Shown: one piece after another, positions 1-6,740 of the stretch
Numbering within the stretch: the stretch's first letter is position 1
How the letters are laid out: each line of letters begins with the position of its first letter
NCBI GenBank assembly: GCA_045114775.1
Contig: JBGULC010000043.1
Span: forward strand, 83,283-147,282
Direction of reading: 5' to 3'
From: UBA3792 sp045114775
GTDB taxonomy: Bacteria > Bacillota > Clostridia > Christensenellales > CAG-138
DNA: 64,000 nucleotides
Translations under genes and position numbers: made by a program
The notes under the pieces: generated by a model
Databases searched by the model: none
What the model was told of the DNA's origin: nothing
What the model saw: only the letters and a program-made list of their open reading frames with translations

Positions 1-16
1 TTTTTCGTTCTTCAGC

Positions 17-45
17 TTGCATTTTCGTTTGAGGTCTGTTACACT
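17..45 (+). promoter_or_regulatory. Sigma-A promoter of the first lipoprotein gene
   Basis: TTGCAT at 17-22 and TACACT at 40-45 are separated by 17 bases, which fits a housekeeping promoter. Transcription would start near 52 and leave a leader of roughly 48 bases before the start at 100. Confidence 0.6.
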
Positions 46-99
46 ATATATAATCAAAGGGGTCGGAACGAAATGACACACAGAAAGGGGAATGATGCT

Positions 100-1227
100 A
101 TGATACGGAGAATTGGAAAGATCCTGTTGATCGCGCTTGCAATGCTGTTGCTGTTCGGTTGTGCCGGAAGCAATTCGGAGGATGAATCGCTGAAGGAAAT
201 GGTGACATTCCTTTCGCAGGAGCGCAATAATCTGCAGGATAAGCTGGATAAGGTTCAGGGAACGCTGAATCAGACAACGCAGGAGTTGTATGCAGCAAGA
301 TCGGAGATTGATTCCACACAAGAAGAGCTGCAGAAGTTGAAAAACGAGCCGGTTCCGACGCCGAAGATTGTAACCGAAACCAAGACCGAGATCAAGGAGG
401 TCGTCACCAAGATCCAGAACGAATACGCATGCGGCGTCGATTGTACTGTGAACGGTGGGGCGTTTGCCAAGCTGGACGGTCAAACGAAGGTCAAGTGCGT
501 TCCGAAAGAAATCGAAGGCTTCGTGTTCGATCATTGGGAGGTGGACGGACAGGTGCAGGACAGCACAGCGAAAACGCTGGAGCTGACCCTTTCCGAAACC
601 GCGGTAATCCGTGCCGTTTTCCATGAGCGGCGTACGGTCAAGTGCATCAACTGTCACTTCCAGTTCCTCAACGAAAAGAACAACGCGCAGGGAAAAGAGT
701 ATACCGAGTTCGATTTTGAAGAGGATTATAAGAACCCGGTTACCAAGAAGACGGAAAAAGGCGGTTTGATCAGCTTCTACATTTTTGCGGATGTTCCGAG
801 GAAGCAGGAGGTCGATTACTGGCTGATCAACGGTGTAAAGTATCAGTATCCCAAGGATATACAGAAATTCCGCGTTGTGGATCTGAACGAGGCGACCGTC
901 TACGAGGTCGTGTTCAAGGGACAGGCGAGAACGACGTCGCAACCGGGAAAAACACCCTCGCCCACAACATACTATACTGTGACTTGTGTGAATTGCAAGT
1001 ATAAATATAACAACAGTTGGTACACGAGCGGTAAGGTTCCGGCAGGCACGCAGATTACGATCAGAGGAACGAGCGATTCCTCGGAAGCATATTTCAACGG
1101 TTCGCCGTCCTCCGTAAATCGACACTTCACGAGTCCGACCTCGGGCAGCTCCGGCAAATGGAACTTCAGCTATAAATACACCGTGAACAGCAACGTAAAT
1201 GTATCGTTCAGCGGCGTAGTCAACTGA
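100..1227 (+). CDS. Lipoprotein with coiled coil and CxxC-led beta repeats
   Basis: The function is unknown. The start at 100 is chosen over an in-frame ATG at 73 because AGAAAGGGG at 82-90 lies nine bases before it, and the N-terminus then reads as a compact lipoprotein signal ending LLFGC, with Cys21 as the lipidation site. Residues about 30-90 are heptad-rich and probably form a coiled coil, followed by a Pro/Thr hinge. The rest consists of three beta-type repeats, each introduced by a cysteine pair (CGVDC, CINC, CVNC); the first has a GFxFDHWxVDG core like the InlB B-repeat or 'bacterial repeat' families. The last two repeats are joined by a Ser/Thr/Pro linker. The gene is single, with its own promoter and terminator. 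I infer a surface-anchored spacer or adhesion protein; this is not demonstrated. Confidence 0.85.
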   Translation: MIRRIGKILLIALAMLLLFGCAGSNSEDESLKEMVTFLSQERNNLQDKLDKVQGTLNQTTQELYAARSEIDSTQEELQKLKNEPVPTPKIVTETKTEIKEVVTKIQNEYACGVDCTVNGGAFAKLDGQTKVKCVPKEIEGFVFDHWEVDGQVQDSTAKTLELTLSETAVIRAVFHERRTVKCINCHFQFLNEKNNAQGKEYTEFDFEEDYKNPVTKKTEKGGLISFYIFADVPRKQEVDYWLINGVKYQYPKDIQKFRVVDLNEATVYEVVFKGQARTTSQPGKTPSPTTYYTVTCVNCKYKYNNSWYTSGKVPAGTQITIRGTSDSSEAYFNGSPSSVNRHFTSPTSGSSGKWNFSYKYTVNSNVNVSFSGVVN

Positions 1228-1243
1228 GTAAAGCGATAAAGAC

Positions 1244-1276
1244 AGAGGGGCGTTTCTGCGGAGACGCCTCTTTTTG
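1244..1276 (+). terminator. Intrinsic terminator after the lipoprotein gene
   Basis: A GC-rich stem (GAGGGGCGTTTC with GAGACGCCTC) closes over a four-base loop and is followed by TTTTTGT. Confidence 0.85.
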
Positions 1277-1310
1277 TCGGACAGAAAAGGAGCCGTATTT
1301 TTGCTGCTCC

Positions 1311-1394
1311 TTATTTCCATTCCAATATCGTATTCGGATCGGTCCCGAGCGCTTTGCAGATACAGAACAGTTCTAAGTTCGTCGCGGGTTTGTC
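1311..1394 (-). pseudogene. C-terminal remnant of an XRE-family regulator
   Basis: Read on the minus strand, about 27 codons ending in TAA at 1311-1313 encode NLELFCICKALGTDPNTIL followed by EWK. This is the usual end of small Cro/CI-type helix-turn-helix regulators (Leu-xx-Ile-Cys-Lys-Ala-Leu, then Asp-Pro-xx-Ile-Leu-Glu). No start codon, ribosome site or upstream helix-turn-helix is present in frame; the reading frame simply runs back into the terminator of the next gene. I read this as the decayed 3' end of a deleted regulator gene. A frameshifted intact gene is excluded because the upstream DNA belongs to the YwaF-like gene and its terminator. Confidence 0.6.
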
Positions 1395-1430
1395 AGGGGA
1401 CGAGGGCCTACGAACTTCGTTGTCATATGG

Positions 1431-1453
1431 GAAAAAGAGCCGCCGTGGCTCCT
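1431..1453 (-). terminator. Terminator of the YwaF-like gene
   Basis: On the minus strand GAGCC-acggc-GGCTC is followed by TTTTT, a few bases beyond the stop codon at 1457. Confidence 0.75.
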
Positions 1454-1456
1454 TTA

Positions 1457-2269
1457 TTACGCTGTCCGATCGACGGGTTCCGGTGCTTTCGGTTCGGCGG
1501 CTTTTTTCAGCCCAAACAGCCGGGTCAGCCCTCTCAAAACAAAGTAGGCAAGCAGCGGAACAAGGATCGTTCCGATGGAGATGGCCAGCACATAGATGGT
1601 CTGACCGAGGAACGCGCCGGTGCTTTCGATGATCTTCAATCGAATATCTTCCAGGAACGGTGCGTTGCTGTGAACGAAATTGTTGAAGTTGGTATCAATG
1701 AACTGCGCGAACGGACCGACGATGAGGCAATACGCTCCGTAGACGATCAGAATCCGGAGGACGTCCTTTTTTGTATCGAATCGGACCAATCCCTGGAATA
1801 GGAACAGGAAGAACGTGAACAACCCGATGCCGTGGAACAGAACCGTGTGCAGTTCGAAGAAGCTGCCGCCTTTTCCGGTCACGTACGCCCACATACTCCG
1901 GATCGCGTCATCGGAGTAGATGAGGTTCGGGTAAACGGTCATAAACAGGAACAGGCACGTCGAGACTACGCCCGCGATCATGAGGAACGTATTCCGCAGT
2001 TTCCCCTTGTAAAAACAGGCAAGCGGATGAAAATACAGGAACAGACTGCAGAAATGCAGGGGGATCCAGTATGTGTCGTAACCGGTCACGACGCCCACGA
2101 TCTGCTTTGCAACCTCCAGAACGAGCAGCAGGATCGAACAGATCTTCAGCGGCAGAAGCTGCGTTTCATAGCTCTTGTTTCTTAACGCGCGGCTCAGAAT
2201 GAATGCAAGCGCGATGTAAACGACAAATTGCGGAATCAACGTGTATGCGTGTAACGGCGTCCAGAACAT
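1457..2269 (-). CDS. YwaF/TMEM164-like integral membrane protein
   Basis: A 270-residue hydrophobic protein with about seven membrane segments and a short basic cytoplasmic tail. The segment YWIPLHFCSLFLYFHPL with its His-Cys pair, and a later FHGIGLF, match the conserved histidine and cysteine positions I associate with the TIGR02206/YwaF group, whose eukaryotic relative is TMEM164. A catalytic acyl-transfer role has been proposed for that wider family; the substrate here is unknown. The ribosome site GAGGATGAATC precedes the ATG at 2269, and a consensus promoter lies upstream. It stands alone between its promoter and terminator. Confidence 0.75.
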   Translation of the reverse strand: MFWTPLHAYTLIPQFVVYIALAFILSRALRNKSYETQLLPLKICSILLLVLEVAKQIVGVVTGYDTYWIPLHFCSLFLYFHPLACFYKGKLRNTFLMIAGVVSTCLFLFMTVYPNLIYSDDAIRSMWAYVTGKGGSFFELHTVLFHGIGLFTFFLFLFQGLVRFDTKKDVLRILIVYGAYCLIVGPFAQFIDTNFNNFVHSNAPFLEDIRLKIIESTGAFLGQTIYVLAISIGTILVPLLAYFVLRGLTRLFGLKKAAEPKAPEPVDRTA

Positions 2270-2310
2270 GATTCATCCTCACATTTCAGCTTTTTTTCAG
2301 AAACAGACCT

Positions 2311-2339
2311 ATTCTATCGCAGAATCGCGGAATTGTCAA
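2311..2339 (-). promoter_or_regulatory. Promoter of the YwaF-like gene
   Basis: On the minus strand TTGACA (2334-2339) and TAGAAT (2311-2316) are separated by 17 bases. Confidence 0.7.
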
Positions 2340-2349
2340 TTCAAACAGC

Positions 2350-2383
2350 GAAAAAACAGCGCCGGAGGGTTCCTCCGGCGCTG
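2350..2383 (-). terminator. Terminator of the mgtE transcript
   Basis: An 11-base-pair stem, AGCGCCGGAGG with its complement over a three-base loop, is followed on the minus strand by GTTTTTTCG. It lies about 100 bases beyond the mgtE stop codon. The intervening sequence holds only a small palindrome near 2451-2471. Confidence 0.85.
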
Positions 2384-2480
2384 AAGGTTCTGTTGTGCGT
2401 ATAGCGGTTCTGCTGCCGTCCGGCGGACGTGCAATGCAAGTCCCTACTGGGACGGATATCATCCGTCCGTTCCTCTTATG

Positions 2481-3881
2481 TTACATCTTCGGCACCAGCA
2501 TCAGCGCGAGGCCGAAAAGGATCAGAAGCGAGGTTACGTCCACGATCGTGGTGATGAACGGGCCGGCCATGACCGCAGGGTCAAAACCGATCTTCTTTGC
2601 GAGGATCGGCAGCGAGCAGCCGATGAACTTCGCAAGGAACACCGTGCAGCAGAGCGCGATCGAAACGGTGACCGCGATCAGCAGATACGGCGTGAATTGG
2701 TTGTTGAAATTGTTGTGGTAGGTGATGACGTACATCAGCATCATTTTGCCGAAGTTGACCACGGCGAGCGTAGCGCCTGCAAGCAGGGAGATGCGCCACT
2801 CCTTGAAGATGACCCGGGGGAGATCCCGAAACTCGATCTCACCGAGCGAGATGCCGCGGATGATCGTGACGGACGCCTGATTGCCCGCGTTGCCGCCGGT
2901 GTCCATCAGCATCGGGATGCACGCAAGCAGCATTGCGCTGATGAAAGACTGGAACTGTACGCTCATCAGGTTGCTGAAATGGTTGATGACGAGCTCGGTG
3001 AAGATCGCGGCGACCATCAGGATGCACAGCCAGGGGATGCGGTGGATGTACAGCGAGAACACGCCGGTCTTCAGATACGGCTTGTCGGACGGCGTGATCG
3101 CTGCCATCTTTTCGATATCCTCGGTGGCCTCTTCCTGCAGGACGTCGATCGCGTCGTCGACCGTGACGATACCGACGAGGCGGTTCTCGCCGTCCACGAC
3201 CGGCAGCGCCAGAAGGTCGTACTTACTGAGCATCTGCGCCACGGTCTCCTGGTCGTCCAGGGTCTTGCAGGAGATCACGTTCTGGTCGGCAAGGTCGCCG
3301 ATCAGCGTATCGGGCTGGGCAAGGATCAAACGGCGGATCGTCACGTAGCCGTAGAGGGTGCGGTCCGCGCGGGTAACGTAGCAGATGTTGATCGTTTCCT
3401 TGTCGATGCCGGTGCGGCGGATCGTCTTGATCGCGTCCTCGACGGTCAGGTTCGGGCGCAGCTCGACGTATTCCGTCGTCATCATGCTGCCCGCAGAATC
3501 GTCCGGGTATTTCAGAAGCTCGTTGATAAGCTTGCGCGTGTCGGGATCGGCCTGGGACAGGATCCTCTTTACGACGTTTGCCGGCATTTCTTCGACGATG
3601 TCGACGGCGTCGTCGATGTACAGCTCGTCGATGACTTCCTTGAGCTCGGAATCCGAGAAGCCCTTGATAAGAAGCTCCTGGGAATCGCTTTCCATCTCGA
3701 CGAAGGTGTCCGCTGCAAGCTCCTTCGGGAGCAAGCGGAACAGCCGCGGCAGGAATTCGGGCTCAAGGTCCTCAAACAGCGCGGCAATATCCGCTGCGTT
3801 CATCGTAACGAGAATATCGCGCAGCGTTCCGTATTTTTTGGATTCGATCAGCGAAGTGATCGCGGTGGCAAGATTCGCCAT
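2481..3881 (-). CDS. mgtE: MgtE-type magnesium transporter
   Basis: A magnesium channel/transporter of 466 residues, the usual family length. The N-terminal acidic superhelical domain occupies residues about 1-130 (LYIDDAVDIVEEMP is typical). Two CBS domains follow at about 135-260, ending in VGIVTVDDAIDVLQEEATEDI, the Mg-sensing region that gates MgtE channels. Five membrane helices lie at about 285-465, including the signature stretch MDTGGNAGNQAS of the pore region. The start at 3881 has AGGAGG nine bases upstream. The long leader before the gene carries a short ORF and competing helices that include this ribosome site, so expression is probably controlled at translation initiation. The gene is monocistronic. 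Confidence 0.95.
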   Translation of the reverse strand: MANLATAITSLIESKKYGTLRDILVTMNAADIAALFEDLEPEFLPRLFRLLPKELAADTFVEMESDSQELLIKGFSDSELKEVIDELYIDDAVDIVEEMPANVVKRILSQADPDTRKLINELLKYPDDSAGSMMTTEYVELRPNLTVEDAIKTIRRTGIDKETINICYVTRADRTLYGYVTIRRLILAQPDTLIGDLADQNVISCKTLDDQETVAQMLSKYDLLALPVVDGENRLVGIVTVDDAIDVLQEEATEDIEKMAAITPSDKPYLKTGVFSLYIHRIPWLCILMVAAIFTELVINHFSNLMSVQFQSFISAMLLACIPMLMDTGGNAGNQASVTIIRGISLGEIEFRDLPRVIFKEWRISLLAGATLAVVNFGKMMLMYVITYHNNFNNQFTPYLLIAVTVSIALCCTVFLAKFIGCSLPILAKKIGFDPAVMAGPFITTIVDVTSLLILFGLALMLVPKM

Positions 3882-3884
3882 ACA

Positions 3885-3924
3885 GTCTTCCTCCTTTGCT
3901 TATGAAAATAGGAGCAAGACCCGC
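3885..3924 (-). promoter_or_regulatory. Hairpin that sequesters the mgtE ribosome site
   Basis: On the minus strand GTCTTGCTCCT (3910-3920) pairs with AGGAGGAAGAC (3885-3895) at ten of eleven positions. The second arm is the mgtE Shine-Dalgarno sequence. The 5' arm overlaps GCGGGTCTTGC (3914-3924), which can instead pair with GCAAGCCCGC at 3988-3997, ten base pairs with one bulged base. The two helices exclude each other, which is the design of a translational switch. The pairings are seen in the sequence; the regulatory role is inferred. Confidence 0.7.
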
Positions 3925-3934
3925 TTATTCGGAT

Positions 3935-4024
3935 TCAGCGATGGAGCGGCTGCCATAAGGGCACGTCCGATGCGTTTCCGCGTATCAGCGGGCTTGCAGA
4001 GCCGGTACTACTGCCTGCATCCAT
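3935..4024 (-). CDS. 29-residue leader ORF upstream of mgtE
   Basis: A short ORF with a strong ribosome site (AAAGGAGGTGG, five bases before the ATG) inside the mgtE leader. It begins MDAGSSTGSASP and ends DVPLWQPLHR, with three Pro codons, two of them near the end. It has no signal peptide or membrane segment. The stop codon lies 15 bases before the 5' arm of the hairpin that covers the mgtE ribosome site, so a ribosome pausing near the end of the ORF would touch that helix. Its codons 10-13 form one strand of the alternative helix. I infer a regulatory leader peptide. The same stretch also folds as RNA (a GCG-GAAA-CGC hairpin at 3972-3981, TCGGA/TCCGA at 3966-3970 and 3929-3933), so it could be mainly a structured RNA. 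Confidence 0.6.
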   Translation of the reverse strand: MDAGSSTGSASPLIRGNASDVPLWQPLHR

Positions 4025-4056
4025 GACAGCCACCTCCTTTTGAATGAAATGGGAAA

Positions 4057-4078
4057 ATGAAAAACGATCGTTTTTCAT
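4057..4078. repeat. Perfect 22-base palindrome in the mgtE leader
   Basis: ATGAAAAACGA is followed directly by its exact complement. It lies just downstream of the predicted mgtE transcription start (near 4091) and could be an operator or a 5' stabilising hairpin. Confidence 0.6.
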
Positions 4079-4097
4079 CATCAGCCTTAGCAAAATT

Positions 4098-4126
4098 ATT
4101 TTATTCCGTTCAATCGGCGTTGTCAA
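4098..4126 (-). promoter_or_regulatory. Promoter of mgtE
   Basis: On the minus strand TTGACA (4121-4126) and TAAAAT (4098-4103) are separated by 17 bases. Transcription from near 4091 gives a leader of about 210 bases. Confidence 0.75.
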
Positions 4127-4358
4127 CGCTTTTTCGTCCGAACCGCGTATTTTTCTGCACTTGCGTTTTCTGTACGCTTGTGTTATCATGCATTGACCAA
4201 AAGGAAAACGCGGAAACAGGCTTCGCACGCGGCGGTCTTTGGCCCGAAGATTCGCGAATCGTTTTTGATTCTGTTACATTTCTGACGCATTTACGGCGTA
4301 TAATGAAGACACTTGAAAGAATGGGGGATCCCGTTCCGAGAGAAATGGAGGAAATACA

Positions 4359-4994
4359 ATGGTGAAAAAATGGATCGGCATACTGCTTGCCGTCATACTT
4401 TGTCTGGCGTTCCTGCCGGTCGCGCTTGCGGAGGGCGAGGGAGATATGCCGGAGATCACACATGAGGAGACAAGCGATACCTATAAGGACCGCCTGATGG
4501 ACTCGTTCGATCAGACGGTGCTGGCGGCGGAGAAGAACATCCGTAACCAGCTTCGCAACGTACTGTTCCGCGAGGAGATCACGGTCACAGCCGAGAATTA
4601 CAAGAACATCATGCGTTATGTGAACGAAGCGATGACAAAGCGTTCTTTGTCGGAAGGCGCGGCGCTTGATCATTATACCGAGCAGGATTACAACATTGCC
4701 GTTGAGCTGATTGAGAAGATCTGTGACGAGCTGGACCTCGACTATTCGATCGATCCGAGCAACGATTCGCAGAACGAGTTCACAAAGGTGATCACGATCA
4801 AGAAGAACGGCAAGGTCCTCGGCAGGATCAACAGCGACGCAAAGACCGACGAGGTCGACGAGATCGCGGCGGAGGATCCGAAAAAGCCTCAGATCGGCTG
4901 GATCATCGGAGGCGGCGTGCTGATCGCGGCGGCTGCGGTGTTCGGCGTAGTGCTGATCGTTCGGATGGAACGAAAGAAGAAAGAGGCTGCGTAA
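4359..4994 (+). CDS. Cell-surface protein of the sortase operon
   Basis: A 211-residue exported protein of unknown function. Residues 1-25 form a Sec signal peptide ending ALA-EG. The ectodomain (about 25-170) is helical and charged with no recognised fold. The C-terminus has the three-part layout of a sortase sorting signal: KPQIG-W, a hydrophobic stretch of about 20 residues, then RMERKKKEAA. A standard LPXTG motif is absent, and KPQIG sits where it would be. The ribosome site AAATGGAGGAAATACA precedes the ATG. The gene begins a three-gene operon, with one base before the sortase start. It is either a non-canonical sortase substrate or simply a single-pass membrane partner. Confidence 0.8.
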   Translation: MVKKWIGILLAVILCLAFLPVALAEGEGDMPEITHEETSDTYKDRLMDSFDQTVLAAEKNIRNQLRNVLFREEITVTAENYKNIMRYVNEAMTKRSLSEGAALDHYTEQDYNIAVELIEKICDELDLDYSIDPSNDSQNEFTKVITIKKNGKVLGRINSDAKTDEVDEIAAEDPKKPQIGWIIGGGVLIAAAAVFGVVLIVRMERKKKEAA

Positions 4995-4995
4995 C

Positions 4996-5670
4996 ATGGA
5001 TGCACGCGCAAGGGCCGGATATTCGGTCGGAAGGGGCTTTGCGCTGAGCATTCCCTTTCTGCTGTTTTTTGCAGGTGTATTCTTTGCGGGTATGTACCTG
5101 TTCCAGTCGGTGGTCGAGGAGACCGCCTATTTCGGTATGCTTGTCGGCGGCAGCGCGGCGGAGACTGTCGAATCCGAGCCGGAGGAGACTTCGGAGATCG
5201 GGTTTATTCCGTCCGGCAAGCCTGCGACACTTTCGCGTATTCCGTCGATTCCGTACGGGAAGCAGTTTGCGCGGCTCAATGTGGAGGGGTGGACGAAGCG
5301 CGATATCCCCGTGTTTCTCGGCTCCGACAAGAAGCTTCTGAAGAAAGGCGCAGGCATGTCGTTCGGGTCGTTCTTCCCGGGCGAGGGCGGCTGCACGATC
5401 ATCTCCGCGCACGTGACGCGCGAATTCGGAGAGCTTGAGGACACGCCGGTCGGCGCGACCGTTACGGTCGAGACAAGCTACGGCCCGTATACCTATCGTG
5501 TGACGGACAAGCGCGTTGCGTACGGGACCGACGCATGGTATAAGGACGCAGGGCAGAAGTCGGACCTGATGCTCTATACCTGCTATCCGCGTGACAACGG
5601 CGGCAAACGCCGGACGGAGCGGTGCGTGCTGCTCTGCACACTGATCGACGGTGCGGAGGTGGTCAAATGA
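4996..5670 (+). CDS. Sortase, class D-like
   Basis: A membrane-anchored cysteine transpeptidase of 224 residues. Residues about 14-36 form the N-terminal anchor. KKGAGMSFGSFFPGEGG at about 115-130 is the region that precedes the catalytic His in class D/E enzymes. Catalytic residues appear as His in ISAHV, Cys in LYTCYP and Arg in KRRTERC. The usual AGHR and TCxPF contexts are altered (SAHV, TCYPRDN), so the class is assigned with caution. The gene begins two bases after the previous stop and overlaps the next start by four bases, so the three genes are almost certainly co-transcribed and translationally coupled. The upstream gene product is the obvious substrate candidate. Confidence 0.9.
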   Translation: MDARARAGYSVGRGFALSIPFLLFFAGVFFAGMYLFQSVVEETAYFGMLVGGSAAETVESEPEETSEIGFIPSGKPATLSRIPSIPYGKQFARLNVEGWTKRDIPVFLGSDKKLLKKGAGMSFGSFFPGEGGCTIISAHVTREFGELEDTPVGATVTVETSYGPYTYRVTDKRVAYGTDAWYKDAGQKSDLMLYTCYPRDNGGKRRTERCVLLCTLIDGAEVVK

Positions 5671-6497
5671 AGGTCATCAGAGGAATCGGAACGATCATCG
5701 TTCTGGCATTGCTTATTGCCGCGATCGTACTGACGCTGGCGGTCGGGCTCGTTCGCTTTATCGCTGTGAATCCGGCGTTTCTGAAGACCTTCCTGCCGAC
5801 GGACGATTACTGTGCGGAGCTGCGCTCGTTGGTGTCGGAGGATCTCGATCACGTTGCGCTGCAATACGGATTTGAGGAAGGTGAGCTTGGAAAGCTCCTG
5901 AAGAATAAGACGATCCGCGCCTATACGAACGATATGATCGATGCGTTCTTTGCTGCGGAGGACGCCGCGGACCTGAAGCTTCCGAAGTATCCGACAGAGG
6001 CGTTTGAAGCGCTTGCGCGCGAGAGATCGGACTTTGACGCGCAGGGCGTTTCCGACTTTGCGGAGGATTGCGCGAGGGCGGTCGAGGAGGACCTTGCAGC
6101 GATCAACGTCCCGGAGATCGTCGGCTGGTTCACGACGCTCAAAAATCATCAGTTGATGAGGTGGTCGCTGCCGTTGTTCGTTGCCGGAGCGCTGCTTTCG
6201 ATCGTGATGATCGTCTTTCTGAAACTGATGTACGCGGGAGGTTCCGGCAGATTCGGCTCGGTCGTCGTCATGGGCGGTCTGTTCATGGGTATAACGCTTG
6301 TGTTTGTTCCGGTCATGCAGTTTTTGCTGTTCGACTACGTCGGCAGACTCAAACTCACGGCGTCTGCGTTCCGTACGGTGCTTACCGGGTATCTCAATAC
6401 GGTCCTATACGGATGGTTCTTCGTGCTTTTGACGCTGGAGATCCTGGTGATTCTGTTCTCGATCATCGCGGTCATCCGCGCAAGCAGGAGGAGATAA
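5667..6497 (+). CDS. Multi-pass membrane protein of the sortase operon
   Basis: I do not recognise the family. The ATG at 5667 overlaps the sortase stop (ATGA) and is preferred over an in-frame ATG at 5622 that would lie inside the sortase gene. The 276-residue product has one N-terminal membrane segment (about residues 5-30), an extracellular helical domain of about 130 residues, and three or four C-terminal membrane segments (about 165-270), ending RASRRR. The extracellular domain is acidic, with no cysteine pairs. Translational coupling to the sortase suggests a function in presenting or processing the same surface substrate; this is inference. Confidence 0.75.
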   Translation: MKVIRGIGTIIVLALLIAAIVLTLAVGLVRFIAVNPAFLKTFLPTDDYCAELRSLVSEDLDHVALQYGFEEGELGKLLKNKTIRAYTNDMIDAFFAAEDAADLKLPKYPTEAFEALARERSDFDAQGVSDFAEDCARAVEEDLAAINVPEIVGWFTTLKNHQLMRWSLPLFVAGALLSIVMIVFLKLMYAGGSGRFGSVVVMGGLFMGITLVFVPVMQFLLFDYVGRLKLTASAFRTVLTGYLNTVLYGWFFVLLTLEILVILFSIIAVIRASRRR

Positions 6498-6515
6498 TTG
6501 TAAGCAACGTCAACC

Positions 6516-6549
6516 GTCCCCGGCAAGATGTGCCGGGGACTGTTTTTTG
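6516..6549 (+). terminator. Terminator of the sortase operon
   Basis: GTCCCCGGCA pairs perfectly with TGCCGGGGAC and is followed by TGTTTTTT. Confidence 0.9.
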
Positions 6550-6687
6550 CTTGACGGGGGTGCGTAATACAGATATAATATTTATGGAATATGTGAAATG
6601 TTGTTGTAACATCTTCCGTTTTGAATTGTAAATTCGTATGGAGACATAGGCGGAGGACTTATGCGGGAAACGGCGCAGGTTGACAGG

Positions 6688-6703
6688 AGAACCGTCCCCT
6701 TGT
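6688..6703 (+). repeat. Left inverted repeat flanking the GIY-YIG gene
   Basis: AGAACCGTCCCCTTGT is repeated exactly, in inverted orientation, at 8016-8031. Similarity continues imperfectly outside the 16-base core on both sides (tgacagg and GTTAC here; tgtcaac and GTCAC in the other copy). Confidence 0.75.
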
Positions 6704-6740
6704 TACGCAAATAATCACGAAATCGACTTTGGAGGTTGTT

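Noticed and set aside
3882..4090. M-box (ykoK) magnesium riboswitch before mgtE
   Set aside because: The conserved M-box core segments I know are not present; other pairings explain the leader better.
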